In this document: one piece after another, positions 16,576 through 26,354 of the stretch
How positions within the stretch are numbered: position 1 is the stretch's first letter
How the letters are laid out: each line of letters starts with the position of its first letter
Assembly (NCBI RefSeq): GCF_022878925.1
Contig: NZ_CP084627.1
Span: 372,001-436,000 of the forward strand
Length of the DNA: 64,000 bases
Origin: Caballeronia sp. TF1N1
GTDB lineage: Bacteria; Pseudomonadota; Gammaproteobacteria; Burkholderiales; Burkholderiaceae
Reading direction: 5' to 3'
The notes under the pieces: generated by a model
Databases searched by the model: none
What the model saw: the letters and a program-made list of their open reading frames with translations, nothing else
What the model was told of the DNA's origin: nothing
Translations under genes and position numbers: made by a program

Positions 16576-17757
16576 ATGAGCACCGTGCCGGGCCTGAACT
16601 TCGCGCTAGGCGAAGACATCGATATGTTGCGCGACACGCTTCAGCATTTCGCGTCGAAGGAAATCGCGCCGCGCGCCGCCGAAATCGACCGCACCGACCA
16701 GTTCCCAATGGACCTCTGGAAGAAATTCGGCGACATGGGCGTGCTCGGCATGACGGTATCCGAGGAATACGGCGGCGCGAATCTCGGCTACACCGCGCAC
16801 ATGGTCGCGATGGAAGAAATCTCGCGGGCGTCGGCATCGGTCGGGCTGTCGTACGGCGCGCATTCGAACCTGTGCGTGAACCAGATTCATCGCAACGGCA
16901 CGGAAGAACAGAAGCGCAAGTATCTGCCGAAGCTCGTTTCCGGCGAACACGTCGGCGCGCTTGCCATGAGCGAGCCGAACGCCGGATCGGATGTCGTCAG
17001 CATGAAGCTGCGCGCGGACGAGAAGGGCGACCATTACGTGCTCAACGGCACCAAGATGTGGATCACCAACGGCCCGGATTGCGACACGCTCGTCGTCTAC
17101 GCGAAGACGGATATCGAAGCGGGCGCGCGGGGCATCACGGCTTTCATCGTCGAGAAGGGCATGAAGGGCTTCTCGGTCGCTCAGAAACTGGACAAGCTCG
17201 GCATGCGCGGCTCGCATACCGGCGAACTCGTGTTCGAGAACGTGGAAGTGCCGAAGGAAAACATTCTCGGCGCATTGAACGGCGGCACGAAGGTGCTGAT
17301 GAGCGGTCTCGACTACGAGCGCGCCGTGCTCGCGGGCGGGCCGACCGGCATCATGCTCGCCTGCATGGATGCGGTCGTGCCGTATATCCATGACCGCAAG
17401 CAGTTCGGGCAAGCCATCGGCGAATTCCAACTGATTCAAGGCAAGGTCGCGGATCTCTATACGACGCTGCAAGCGTGCCGCGCATATCTCTTCGCGGTGG
17501 GCCGCCAGCTCGATACGCTCGGCTCGGGCCACGTGCGCCAGGTGCGCAAGGACTGCGCGGGCGTGATTCTCTACACGGCCGAAAAAGCCACGTGGATGGC
17601 CGGCGAAGCCATCCAGATTCTTGGCGGCAACGGCTACATCAACGAGTATCCGGTGGGACGCCTGTGGCGCGATGCCAAGCTCTATGAAATCGGTGCGGGC
17701 ACGAGCGAGATTCGCCGCATGCTGATCGGTCGCGAACTGTTCGCCGAGACGGCTTGA
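16576..17757 (+). CDS. ivd: isovaleryl-CoA dehydrogenase
   Basis: A 393-residue FAD-dependent acyl-CoA dehydrogenase for the third step of leucine degradation, isovaleryl-CoA to 3-methylcrotonyl-CoA. Motifs: [56 protein letters not shown] and the C-terminal [35 protein letters not shown]. The start has GGAGGA 9 bp upstream. The catalytic glutamate of this subgroup lies around [14 protein letters not shown]. It heads an operon with both methylcrotonyl-CoA carboxylase subunits and has a palindromic operator upstream. Confidence 0.93.
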   Translation: MSTVPGLNFALGEDIDMLRDTLQHFASKEIAPRAAEIDRTDQFPMDLWKKFGDMGVLGMTVSEEYGGANLGYTAHMVAMEEISRASASVGLSYGAHSNLCVNQIHRNGTEEQKRKYLPKLVSGEHVGALAMSEPNAGSDVVSMKLRADEKGDHYVLNGTKMWITNGPDCDTLVVYAKTDIEAGARGITAFIVEKGMKGFSVAQKLDKLGMRGSHTGELVFENVEVPKENILGALNGGTKVLMSGLDYERAVLAGGPTGIMLACMDAVVPYIHDRKQFGQAIGEFQLIQGKVADLYTTLQACRAYLFAVGRQLDTLGSGHVRQVRKDCAGVILYTAEKATWMAGEAIQILGGNGYINEYPVGRLWRDAKLYEIGAGTSEIRRMLIGRELFAETA

Positions 17758-17765
17758 GGCGCGTC

Positions 17766-19373
17766 ATGGCGATCATCGAATCGAAACTGAACCCGCGCAG
17801 CGAAGATTTTCGGAGCAACGCCGCCGCGCTCGAAGCGCTCGTCGCGGATCTCAAGGCAAAAGTCGCGAAGCTCGCGGAAGGCGGCGGTCAAGCCGCGCGT
17901 GACCGGCACGTGTCGCGCAACAAGCTCTTGCCGCGCGACCGCATTGCGCAACTGCTCGATCCGGGCACGCCGTTTCTCGAACTCTCGCAGCTCGCGGCCT
18001 ACGGCATGTACAACGACGACGCGCCGGGCGCGGGCATCATCACGGGCATCGGGCGCATTGCGGGACAGGAGTGCGTGATCGTCTGCAACGACGCGACCGT
18101 GAAAGGCGGCACGTACTATCCAGTGACGGTGAAGAAGCATCTGCGCGCGCAGGAAATTGCCGAGCAGAACCGCCTGCCGTGCGTCTATCTCGTCGATTCG
18201 GGCGGCGCGAACCTGCCGAATCAGGACGACGTGTTCCCCGACCGCGATCACTTCGGCCGCATCTTCTACAACCAGGCGAACATGTCGGCGGCGGGCATCG
18301 CGCAAATCGCGGTGGTCATGGGCTCGTGCACGGCGGGCGGCGCTTATGTTCCGGCGATGAGCGACGAGTCGATCATCGTGAAGGATCAGGGCACGATTTT
18401 TCTGGGTGGCCCGCCGCTCGTCAAGGCCGCGACCGGCGAGGAAGTCAGCGCCGAGGATCTCGGCGGCGGCGACGTGCACACGCGTCTTTCCGGCGTCGTC
18501 GACCATCTCGCGCAGAACGACGCGCATGCGCTCGGCATCGCGCGCAGTATCGTCGGCAATCTCAATCGCGTGAAGACGCCGCCGCTCGCGCTCAAGGAAC
18601 CGCTGCCGCCGCGCCATGAAGCGCAGAGCCTTTACGGCGTGATTCCCGTCGATACCCGCAAGCCTTTCGACGTGCGCGAAGTGATCGCGCGCATCGTCGA
18701 CGATTCCGCTTTCGACGAATTCAAGGCGCGCTACGGCACGACGCTCGTCACTGGCTTCGCGCATATCTGGGGGCATCCGGTCGGCATCGTCGCGAACAAC
18801 GGCATTCTGTTTTCCGAGTCGGCGTTGAAGGGCGCCCACTTCATCGAACTATGCTGCCAGCGCAAGATTCCACTCTTGTTCCTGCAGAACATCATGGGCT
18901 TCATGGTCGGGCGCAAGTACGAAAACGAAGGCATCGCGCGTAACGGCGCGAAGATGGTGACGGCCGTGGCCACGGCAAAGGTGCCGAAGTTCACGGTGAT
19001 CATCGGCGGTTCGTTCGGTGCGGGCAATTACGGCATGTGCGGCCGCGCCTACTCGCCGCGTTTTCTGTGGATGTGGCCGAACGCGCGCATCTCGGTCATG
19101 GGCGGCGAACAGGCCGCGTCCGTGCTCGCAACCGTCAAGCGCGACGGCATCGAGAAGAAGGGCGGCGCGTGGTCGAAGGACGAAGAGGAAGCGTTCAAGG
19201 CGCCGATTCGCGATCAATACGAGGCGCAGGGTCATCCGTACTATGCAAGCGCGCGTCTTTGGGATGACGGCGTGATCGATCCGGCGCAAACGCGCGACGT
19301 GCTGGGCCTGGGCCTTGCCGCGGCGATGAACGCGCCGATCGAAGACACGCGCTTCGGCGTATTCCGCATGTGA
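17766..19373 (+). CDS. mccB: methylcrotonyl-CoA carboxylase, carboxyltransferase (beta) subunit
   Basis: A 535-residue carboxyltransferase, the standard length for the beta subunit. It moves CO2 from carboxybiotin to 3-methylcrotonyl-CoA. Visible are [21 protein letters not shown] near the start; [32 protein letters not shown], the MCC-specific acyl-CoA site; [16 protein letters not shown]; and in the second half [38 protein letters not shown]. It begins 8 bp after the ivd stop. The LiuB name is equivalent. Confidence 0.95.
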   Translation: MAIIESKLNPRSEDFRSNAAALEALVADLKAKVAKLAEGGGQAARDRHVSRNKLLPRDRIAQLLDPGTPFLELSQLAAYGMYNDDAPGAGIITGIGRIAGQECVIVCNDATVKGGTYYPVTVKKHLRAQEIAEQNRLPCVYLVDSGGANLPNQDDVFPDRDHFGRIFYNQANMSAAGIAQIAVVMGSCTAGGAYVPAMSDESIIVKDQGTIFLGGPPLVKAATGEEVSAEDLGGGDVHTRLSGVVDHLAQNDAHALGIARSIVGNLNRVKTPPLALKEPLPPRHEAQSLYGVIPVDTRKPFDVREVIARIVDDSAFDEFKARYGTTLVTGFAHIWGHPVGIVANNGILFSESALKGAHFIELCCQRKIPLLFLQNIMGFMVGRKYENEGIARNGAKMVTAVATAKVPKFTVIIGGSFGAGNYGMCGRAYSPRFLWMWPNARISVMGGEQAASVLATVKRDGIEKKGGAWSKDEEEAFKAPIRDQYEAQGHPYYASARLWDDGVIDPAQTRDVLGLGLAAAMNAPIEDTRFGVFRM

Positions 19374-19442
19374 CGCCAGACGTCGGGACCCAGGCGCCCG
19401 ACTCGCGTCTCGCACCTCAAGCTGATCCACGGATGTGAAGCC

Positions 19443-21431
19443 ATGTTCAACAAGATTCTGATTGCAAATCGCGGCGAGATCGCCTGCCGTGTCGCGGCGA
19501 CGGCGAAGCGCATGAATATCGGCAGCGTCGCCGTTTATTCGGACGCGGATGCCCAAGCGAAACACGTCGATGTCTGCGATCAAGCCGTGCACGTGGGCGG
19601 CGCGGCGGCATCCGAAAGCTATCTGCGCATGGAGCGAATTGTCGAGGCAGCGCTTTCGAGCGGCGCGCAAGCCGTGCATCCGGGCTACGGCTTTCTTTCC
19701 GAGAACGAAGACTTCGCCAATGCATGCGAGAAAGCGGGCATCGTCTTCATCGGGCCGCCGGTCGAAGCCATTCGCGCGATGGGTTCCAAGGCCGCGGCCA
19801 AGGCGCTCATGCAATCCGCGTCGGTGCCGCTCGTGCCCGGCTATCACGGCGACGATCAGGACGCCGCGCTCCTGCAACGCGAGGCGGATCGCATCGGCTA
19901 TCCGGTGCTGCTGAAGGCAAGCGCGGGCGGCGGCGGCAAGGGCATGCGAGTCGTCGAAAAGAGCGAGGACTTCGCGGCGGCGCTCGCCTCATGCAAGCGC
20001 GAAGCGGCGTCGAGCTTCGGCAACGATCGCGTGCTGATCGAAAAATACTTGCTGCGCCCGCGTCATGTCGAAGTGCAAGTATTCGCCGATACGCACGGCA
20101 ACGCGGTCTATCTGTTCGATCGCGATTGCTCGGTGCAGCGTCGGCATCAGAAGGTGCTCGAAGAAGCGCCCGCGCCCGGTCTCTCCGATGCCACCCGACG
20201 CGCCATGGGCGAAGCCGCCGTGGCGGCGGCACGCGCGGTGAACTACGTCGGCGCGGGCACGGTCGAGTTCATCATGACGCAGGACGGCCAGTTCTACTTC
20301 ATGGAGATGAATACGCGCCTGCAGGTCGAGCATCCGGTGACCGAGATGGTGACCGGGCTCGATCTGGTCGAATGGCAACTGCGCGTGGCGGCGGGCGAGC
20401 CTTTGCCCCTGTTGCAAGACGCGCTGAAGGTGCACGGTCATGCCATCGAAGCGCGCATCTATGCGGAGAACCCGGCGCGCGGCTTTTTGCCATCGACGGG
20501 CACGCTCAAGCATCTCGCATTGCCGCAGGCGGTGAGTTTTTCGATCGATGGCGACGTGCGTATCGACAGCGGCGTGCGCGAAGGCGACGCCATCACGCCG
20601 TTCTACGACCCGATGATCGCGAAGCTGATCGTGCATGGCCGCGACCGTCGCGATGCGCTCGCCCGCATGGCACGGGCGCTGGCCGACTGCGAGATCGTCG
20701 GGTTGCATACGAACGTCGAATTCCTGCAACGTATCGTGAAAAGCGAGCCGTTTTCGCAAGGCGAGCTCGATACCGGTTTGATCGAGCGTCATCGCGACAC
20801 CTTGTTCGCGCCGCCAACCGTACCGCGCAACAAGGCGCTCGCGCTTGCCTGCGCCGCGCTGCTTACGCGCGAAGGCGGCGAGGCGCACGGTCACTCGCCG
20901 TGGGACGCGCTCTCGCACTGGCGCATGGCGGGCGGTTATAGCCAGGACCTGAACTGGCGCGAGGTCGATCACGACGACATGTTCAAGGTCGTCTTCACGA
21001 AAGACGACGGGAAGCGGCTCGCGCTCGATGGCAAGAGCGCGCGCTTCGACTGGACGCATGGCGGCGCGACCGATTACACCGTGCAATTGGACGACAACCT
21101 GCTAAAAGGCACCGTCTTCACCGAAGGCGACATCTTCCACGTCTTTCTCGAAGGCGCGGAATTCCAGTTCGAATGGCAAAACCTGATGGCTCATGCGGGC
21201 GACGCCGAACACGAAGGCCGTCTCACCGCGCCGATGCCCGGCAAGGTCATCGCGGTATTGGTGGAGGCAGGCGCGATGGTGGCGAAGGGCGCGCCGCTCA
21301 TCGTCATGGAAGCCATGAAGATGGAGCATACGATCGTTGCGCCCACGGCGGGAAAAATCGGCGAGATTCTCTTCGATGTCGGCGATCAGGTTGCCGACGG
21401 TTCGCAGTTGCTGGTGCTCGAAGCGAGTTGA
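19443..21431 (+). CDS. mccA: methylcrotonyl-CoA carboxylase, biotin-carrying (alpha) subunit
   Basis: A 662-residue protein with biotin carboxylase, linker and biotin-carrier domains in order. The carboxylase half (about 1-450) has MFNKILIANRGEIACRV, the ATP loop KASAGGGGKGMR and NTRLQVEHPVTE. The carrier domain has the biotinylation motif VMEAMKMEHT with K at about 626. Together with the beta subunit it carboxylates 3-methylcrotonyl-CoA. A 69-bp gap separates it from mccB. A hydratase gene (liuC), often placed between the subunits, is absent here. LiuD is an equivalent name. Confidence 0.95.
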   Translation: MFNKILIANRGEIACRVAATAKRMNIGSVAVYSDADAQAKHVDVCDQAVHVGGAAASESYLRMERIVEAALSSGAQAVHPGYGFLSENEDFANACEKAGIVFIGPPVEAIRAMGSKAAAKALMQSASVPLVPGYHGDDQDAALLQREADRIGYPVLLKASAGGGGKGMRVVEKSEDFAAALASCKREAASSFGNDRVLIEKYLLRPRHVEVQVFADTHGNAVYLFDRDCSVQRRHQKVLEEAPAPGLSDATRRAMGEAAVAAARAVNYVGAGTVEFIMTQDGQFYFMEMNTRLQVEHPVTEMVTGLDLVEWQLRVAAGEPLPLLQDALKVHGHAIEARIYAENPARGFLPSTGTLKHLALPQAVSFSIDGDVRIDSGVREGDAITPFYDPMIAKLIVHGRDRRDALARMARALADCEIVGLHTNVEFLQRIVKSEPFSQGELDTGLIERHRDTLFAPPTVPRNKALALACAALLTREGGEAHGHSPWDALSHWRMAGGYSQDLNWREVDHDDMFKVVFTKDDGKRLALDGKSARFDWTHGGATDYTVQLDDNLLKGTVFTEGDIFHVFLEGAEFQFEWQNLMAHAGDAEHEGRLTAPMPGKVIAVLVEAGAMVAKGAPLIVMEAMKMEHTIVAPTAGKIGEILFDVGDQVADGSQLLVLEAS

Positions 21432-21448
21432 AGGAAGCCAGAAGCGCG

Positions 21449-21979
21449 TTACTTCCTGGGCCTGCCGAGCAACGTGTCCTGGCTCTCGGTGCGCACGAGA
21501 ATCTCGACGCGCCGGTTTAGCGCGCGGCCCTGCGGCGTGTCGTTATTAGCGATGGGCCGCAGGTAAGCCATGCCCTTGGTCGTAATGCGCTCGGCCGGCA
21601 CGCCGCGCGCGATCAACGCATTCGCAACGGCATTCGCGCGCGCCAGCGACAGTTCGCGGTTGTAGGCGAGCGAGCCTTCGTCGTCGGTGTGGCCTTCGAT
21701 CAGAACAGGCCGCATGCTGCGTTTGAGCACATCCGCGACGCGGTCCAGCACGGCGATGTTCTGCACGCGGATGCGCGCTTCGTCCCTATCGAAGAGCGGC
21801 GCGTCGGGCAGGCGCATCTCCACGCCGCCTTTGACCTGCAGCATGGTGATGCCGTACTGCGCGTTCAGCTTGTCTTCTTTCGTGCGGCTGAGGCCGCTCG
21901 AACAGCCTGAGAATAAACTCGCCAGCATCGCAAGCGACGCGCATGTTCCAACGGCCGACTGTAATGCTCTACCTGCCAT
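21449..21979 (-). CDS. OmpA-family lipoprotein
   Basis: A 176-residue outer-membrane lipoprotein. The N-terminus has a hydrophobic signal and lipobox LFSGC (cysteine at about 26). The C-terminal OmpA-like peptidoglycan-binding domain (about 60-170) shows VLIEGHTDDEGSLAYNRELSLARANAVANAL and the closing NRRVEILV. Such proteins tether the outer membrane to the wall. It is convergent with mccA, 17 bp apart, and divergent from the AI-2E-family transporter gene. Confidence 0.9.
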   Translation of the reverse strand: MAGRALQSAVGTCASLAMLASLFSGCSSGLSRTKEDKLNAQYGITMLQVKGGVEMRLPDAPLFDRDEARIRVQNIAVLDRVADVLKRSMRPVLIEGHTDDEGSLAYNRELSLARANAVANALIARGVPAERITTKGMAYLRPIANNDTPQGRALNRRVEILVRTESQDTLLGRPRK

Positions 21980-22094
21980 CCCGTGCTTTCCCTTCTCTTA
22001 AGAGAGGCTTTGATTATACGGAGCCCGAATCTTACCGTTGTAAATAACATTTGCTGCTTGCCCGCAACGATGCGGAACGCTTTGTGCGGATCGA

Positions 22095-22138
22095 GCGCCA
22101 ACCTAGTGCCAACTGGGCGTCAACCGGGCGCCAACTTC
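22095..22138. repeat. four 11-bp tandem repeats in a divergent promoter region
   Basis: Units GCGCCAACCTA, GTGCCAACTGG, GCGTCAACCGG and GCGCCAACTTC follow one another without gaps. The core is G(C/T)G(C/T)CAAC. The 11-bp period is about one helical turn, so the cores lie on one DNA face. They lie 89 bp before the transporter start and 116 bp before the lipoprotein start. Confidence 0.75.
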
Positions 22139-22226
22139 GTCCGAACGTTCGACGCGCTTACAATGCGTGCGACCATTCAGGTTATCGATTCGAATTCCGT
22201 CTTTCTTCCTGCGAGCTTTCACCGTC

Positions 22227-23330
22227 ATGTCTACACCGCGATATCCGCGTAATCCAGAGCGCAGCAACGAGCATGATACGGACCCGGGCGCACGCATCAA
22301 CAAGGTACAGCGGGCGGCGTCGGCGGCGCTTTACACGGTGCTCGTGCTGATTGCGCTCTACACGGCGCGCACGTTCATTCCGGCGGTGGTGTGGGCTATC
22401 GTGATCGCCATTTCATTGTGGCCGGCGCTGCACTGGCTGGAACAGCGTCCGCTGTTCAGGCGGCACAATATCTTGCTCGCGGCGTTTCTTGCCACGGCGG
22501 TCGGGCTGCTCTTCGTGGTGCCGTTCGCCATCGTCGCCGCGCAGACCGCCAACGAAGCGAGCGACATGCTCCGCTGGTTCCACGACGTCTTGCGCACCGG
22601 TATTCCGATGCCCGCTTTCGTCGAGCATCTGCCGATGGGTTCGCAACAGGTCTCGCACTGGTGGCAGGAGAATCTGGCGACACCGCTCGAATCGTCGCCT
22701 GCCGTGAAGCGTCTGCATAGCGCGACGGTCGTCGCGATGACGCGCCATTTCGGCGGACGCGTGGTGCATGGGCTCGTCATTTTCGGCTTCATGCTGATGA
22801 CGCTGTTCTTCATGTTCCAGGCGGGCGCGCGGCTTGGCGAGCAACTGATCGCGGGATCGCGGCGCGCGTTTGGCGCGGACGGTGCGGCGCTCATCCGGCG
22901 CATGGCGGACTCCGTGCGCAGCACGGTGATCGGTCTCGTGGTGGTTGGCCTGGGCGAGGGCGCTTTGCTCGGTATCGCCTATGGCATCACGGGCGTGCCG
23001 CACGCCACCTTGCTCGGCATGCTGACCGCGGTCGCCGCTATGCTGCCGTTCTGCGCGCCGATCGTCTTCCTCGGCTCGGCGCTATGGCTGCTCGCGCAAG
23101 GCTCCGTGATTTCGGCTGCCAGCGTGGCGATCTTCGGGCTGATCGTGGTCTTCATCTCCGAGCATTTCGTGCGACCAGTGCTGATCGGCGGCTCCACGCG
23201 CCTGCCGTTTCTGCTCGTCTTGTTCGGCATCCTGGGCGGCGCGGAAACGTTCGGGCTGATCGGGCTTTTCATCGGCCCGGCATTGATGACGATTCTCGTC
23301 GTGCTATGGACGGACTGGGTGCGCGATTGA
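22227..23330 (+). CDS. AI-2E-family (YdiK/PerM-like) membrane protein
   Basis: A 367-residue membrane protein of the AI-2E transporter family. A soluble N-terminal tail of about 30 residues precedes paired helices (about 33-75 and 80-105). A long soluble loop follows (about 105-195), then four or more helices ending with the conserved FLLVLFGILGGAETFGLIGLFIGPALMTILVVLW. Family members have been linked to autoinducer-2 export or Na+/H+ exchange, so the name does not fix function. The start at 22227 was chosen as the nearest ATG with normal codon use. Confidence 0.87.
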   Translation: MSTPRYPRNPERSNEHDTDPGARINKVQRAASAALYTVLVLIALYTARTFIPAVVWAIVIAISLWPALHWLEQRPLFRRHNILLAAFLATAVGLLFVVPFAIVAAQTANEASDMLRWFHDVLRTGIPMPAFVEHLPMGSQQVSHWWQENLATPLESSPAVKRLHSATVVAMTRHFGGRVVHGLVIFGFMLMTLFFMFQAGARLGEQLIAGSRRAFGADGAALIRRMADSVRSTVIGLVVVGLGEGALLGIAYGITGVPHATLLGMLTAVAAMLPFCAPIVFLGSALWLLAQGSVISAASVAIFGLIVVFISEHFVRPVLIGGSTRLPFLLVLFGILGGAETFGLIGLFIGPALMTILVVLWTDWVRD

Positions 23331-23365
23331 AGACGAAGTCGATGAAGCGCCGCGCGTGACGTAAT

Positions 23366-23686
23366 TCAGATGCCCGCGCCGCGTTCCTGCACGCAGACCC
23401 AGGGCGATACCACCACGGCCCACAACTCGGGATCGCGCGCGGCGATATCGACGGCGGTCTGCGCCTGCAAGCGCTCAATGAGTCCGGCCGAGAGCCATTG
23501 CGTAACCTGCTGCGTGTCGTCGTTGGCGACCGCCTCGGCCACGCTCACGAGATCCAGGTCGCCCTTCACCCAGATCAGCGCGCCCTTTGCGAAGAAGCGT
23601 TCGAGTTCGGACCAGCCGATCTGCGCGGTTTCTGCAAGCAGCTTGGTGTAGAGCGGGCTGGGGCTTTGGTTGGAAGCGTCGGTCAT
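23366..23686 (-). CDS. DUF2288 family protein
   Basis: A 106-residue soluble protein with the family pattern LYTKLLAETAQIGWSELERFFAKGALIWVKGDLDLVSVAEAVANDD and the closing PELWAVVVSPWVCVQERG. Function is unknown. It lies downstream of pcaG on the same strand but behind a likely terminator. Confidence 0.8.
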   Translation of the reverse strand: MTDASNQSPSPLYTKLLAETAQIGWSELERFFAKGALIWVKGDLDLVSVAEAVANDDTQQVTQWLSAGLIERLQAQTAVDIAARDPELWAVVVSPWVCVQERGAGI

Positions 23687-23701
23687 AACGGAAGCAATGG
23701 A

Positions 23702-23743
23702 AACGAAAAGGCGTCCGACACTATAGCGCAGTGCCGGACGCCT
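23702..23743 (-). terminator. intrinsic terminator after pcaG
   Basis: Fourteen-bp stem AGGCGTCCGACACT / AGTGCCGGACGCCT with one mismatch (23709-23722 and 23730-23743). Read on the minus strand it is followed by TTTTCGTTTCC, 24 bp after the pcaG stop. Confidence 0.8.
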
Positions 23744-23766
23744 TCGTTTCGCCTTGAAGCGGACGT

Positions 23767-24375
23767 TCAGAGGTCGAAGAACACGGTCTCGTTCGGGCCG
23801 CGAAGATGAATGTCGAAGCGATAGATCGTGCCCGACACACCCGGCTTGCCCGTCGGTCCCGCTTCGCGCTTGGCGATCAGCGTATGGCGGCGCTCGGCCG
23901 GCACGGCGGCGAGCACGGCGTCGTTCGCGTTGGCTTCGGTTTCATCGTTGAAATAGATGCGCGTGTAGCTGTGCAGCAGCATGCCGCGCATCAGCACGAT
24001 GACATCGAGATGCGGCGCGGCATCGTCGGCGGTCTTGCCGGGCTTCACCGTATCGACGATAAAACGCAGCTTCGGGTCCGTGCCCGTGCCGACGCGCGCG
24101 AATCCGCGAAAGCCCGACTCGCGCGCGGCTTCGGCGCTTTCCACGTAACGGCCGTTCGCGTCAGCCTGCGCGATTTCGATGAGCGCGTCGCCAATGGGCT
24201 TGCCTTCCGCGTCGTACACGTTGCCGACCACGGCGATATGCTCGCCCGGCACTTCACGATCCGCGGCCGATGCCGTGAACAGGCTCTTCAGATCGAAGTT
24301 GTATTGCTCGGGAACGAGGCCGTAGGCGAAGTACGGTCCGACGGTCTGCGATGGGGTTTGTTTGAGCGTGGTCAT
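23767..24375 (-). CDS. pcaG: protocatechuate 3,4-dioxygenase, alpha subunit
   Basis: A 202-residue non-iron-binding subunit of the (alpha beta-Fe) dioxygenase that cleaves protocatechuate to 3-carboxy-cis,cis-muconate, the entry to the beta-ketoadipate pathway. It begins with the diagnostic TLKQTPSQTVGPYFAYGLVPEQY and has GDALIEIAQADANGRY. The iron-ligand tyrosine and histidine positions of the beta subunit are not preserved in the same context, as expected. It starts 5 bp after the pcaH stop, so the two are cotranscribed. Confidence 0.95.
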   Translation of the reverse strand: MTTLKQTPSQTVGPYFAYGLVPEQYNFDLKSLFTASAADREVPGEHIAVVGNVYDAEGKPIGDALIEIAQADANGRYVESAEAARESGFRGFARVGTGTDPKLRFIVDTVKPGKTADDAAPHLDVIVLMRGMLLHSYTRIYFNDETEANANDAVLAAVPAERRHTLIAKREAGPTGKPGVSGTIYRFDIHLRGPNETVFFDL

Positions 24376-24380
24376 GTCGT

Positions 24381-25082
24381 TCACTCCGTCGGCGTCTGGT
24401 CCGGGCCGCGCAGCACGATATCGAATTCGTAGCCGAGCGCGTAGTTTTCCTGAGTCGTGTCGATCGAGAAGCGCGACACGAGGCGCTTTCTCGCCTGCTC
24501 GGGAATGCCTTGATAAATCGGATCGAGGTCGAGCAGCGGGTCGCCCGGGAAATACATCTGCGTGACGAGACGCGAGCCGAAGTAGTCGCCGAAGAGCGAG
24601 AAGTGAATGTGATTCGGGCGCCACGCGTTGGTGTGATTGCCCCACGGATACGCGCCCGGCTTGATCGTCATGAAGCGGTAGCGGCCTTCGTCGTCGGTCA
24701 GGCAGCGGCCCGCGCCGAGGAAGTTCGGGTCGAGCGGCGCGTCGTGCTGATCGGCCTTGTGGACATAGCGTCCGGCGGCATTGGCCTGCCACACTTCCAC
24801 GAGCGTGTTGCGCACCGGGCGGCCGTTGTCGTCCAGCACGCGGCCCGTCACGATGATGCGCTCGCCGAGCGGCTCGCCGTTCTTGGCGGCATTGCGCGTG
24901 AGGTCGTTATCGAGCGTGCCCAGGTCGTCCGCGCCATAGACGGGAACGCGGCGGTTGCGCAGATTTTCCTTCAGCGGGATGAGCGGCAGCGAAGGGCTGC
25001 GCAGCACGGATGACCGGTAGCCCGGCGACAGATACGGCGGGTGGGAATCCCAGTCGCGAGGCGTGAGAATAGGCGAAGTCAT
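24381..25082 (-). CDS. pcaH: protocatechuate 3,4-dioxygenase, beta (iron-binding) subunit
   Basis: A 233-residue catalytic subunit. The Fe(III) ligands are all present: Y106 in AAGRYVHK, Y145 in KPGAYPWG, and H158 and H160 in RPNHIHF. The N-terminus has DWDSHPPYLSPGYRSSVLRSPS, typical of PcaH. The start at 25082 has AGGAGA 9 bp upstream. It is divergent from a LysR gene of PcaQ type. The downstream ring-cleavage genes (pcaB, C, D) are not in this window. Confidence 0.96.
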   Translation of the reverse strand: MTSPILTPRDWDSHPPYLSPGYRSSVLRSPSLPLIPLKENLRNRRVPVYGADDLGTLDNDLTRNAAKNGEPLGERIIVTGRVLDDNGRPVRNTLVEVWQANAAGRYVHKADQHDAPLDPNFLGAGRCLTDDEGRYRFMTIKPGAYPWGNHTNAWRPNHIHFSLFGDYFGSRLVTQMYFPGDPLLDLDPIYQGIPEQARKRLVSRFSIDTTQENYALGYEFDIVLRGPDQTPTE

Positions 25083-25207
25083 GACGACGTGTCTCCTGTT
25101 TTGTAGGGTGTCCGGGTTTTTCAATCGGATATTTCTGGCAACTACTTTATCGAATGCAGTGAGTTATGGAAAATGATGTTTCGTGCCTGCTTGCATAACG
25201 ACTCGTC

Positions 25208-26146
25208 ATGGATACCGACTTCACCAACACTCGCGTCAAGTTCCGCCACCTTCAGTGTTTCCTTGCCGTCACGCAGCTCGGCAGCGTGCAGCGTGCGGCC
25301 GACAGCCTGTCGATTACGCAGCCGGCCGTGTCGAAGACCATAGGGGAACTCGAATCCATTCTAGGCGTGCGCTTGTTCGAGCGTGGCAGGCGCGGCGCGG
25401 TTCCCACGCGCGAGGGCCGGCTCTTCGCGCCGCATGCGAGCGCGTGCGTGGCGTCGCTGCGCGAAGGCGTGGACATGCTGTTGCGCGAACGTGGCGATGT
25501 GCCGGGGACCATTTCCATCGGCGTATTGCCGACTGTCGCCACGGCCTTGCTGCCGCCCGCGCTCGCTGCTTTCCGGCAGCAATGGCCGGCCATTTCACTT
25601 GCCGTTCGCACGGATTCGAACGCGCAACTGCTCGAACGGCTGAAGGCGGGCGACGTCGATCTGGTCGTCGGCCGGCTCTCTGAGCCAGAAGCCATGCACG
25701 AGCTTTCCTTCGAGCAGATCTATCGTGAACTGCTAGCGGTGATTGTCCGGCGCGAGCATCCGCTGACGTTCGAGGCGCCGCTCACGCCCGCGTTGCTTGC
25801 GCGTTTCGCGATCGTCGTGCCGCCATTCGGCACGTTGATTCGTCAGTCGGCTGAAAGCGTTCTGACAGCGTTCGGCGCGCATGCGCTGACCGCGTTGATC
25901 GAAACGCTGTCGGTTTCGCTTGGCCGCGCGCTCGCGTTGCACAATGACGCCGTCTGGTTCGTTCCAGCGGGCGCGGTCGCGCAGGACATCGCGCTCGGCT
26001 TGCTCGTTGCCTTGCCCATGCCCTTCGCCGGCACCGATGAGCCCATCGGCTTGATACGTCGCAACGACTCCGCGCGCACGCCCGTGGAAGAAAGTCTGGT
26101 CGATGCCTTGCGCGAAGCGGGCCGTGCGCGCGCCGGGAACAAGTGA
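25208..26146 (+). CDS. pcaQ: LysR-family regulator of protocatechuate genes
   Basis: A 312-residue LysR activator. The helix-turn-helix is at about residues 10-70 with VKFRHLQCFLAVTQLGSVQRAADSLSITQPAVSKTIGELESILGVRLFERGRRGAVPTREG. The substrate domain begins GTISIGVLPTVATALLPPAL. The N-terminal VKFRHL and divergent position from pcaHG match PcaQ, the carboxymuconate-responsive activator described in rhizobia and agrobacteria. Identification as PcaQ rests on similarity and context. Confidence 0.9.
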   Translation: MDTDFTNTRVKFRHLQCFLAVTQLGSVQRAADSLSITQPAVSKTIGELESILGVRLFERGRRGAVPTREGRLFAPHASACVASLREGVDMLLRERGDVPGTISIGVLPTVATALLPPALAAFRQQWPAISLAVRTDSNAQLLERLKAGDVDLVVGRLSEPEAMHELSFEQIYRELLAVIVRREHPLTFEAPLTPALLARFAIVVPPFGTLIRQSAESVLTAFGAHALTALIETLSVSLGRALALHNDAVWFVPAGAVAQDIALGLLVALPMPFAGTDEPIGLIRRNDSARTPVEESLVDALREAGRARAGNK

Positions 26147-26354
26147 CCGGTCGTGCGCCGCGGCGCGCACCTTGCTAGAGCAGCATTTACCGCGCAGATT
26201 TCGCGCGAAACAAATACTATGACGTAAGCCCGCCGGGACAGCGAATCGATTGCAACGAACGCTCGTGGCGCCGGTCTTATCGACGCGTGCCGCTTCGGCG
26301 CATCGACGTCATTTCCCGCACTTGGTGCCGCATTGCTGTCAACTCGTTCGCTCC

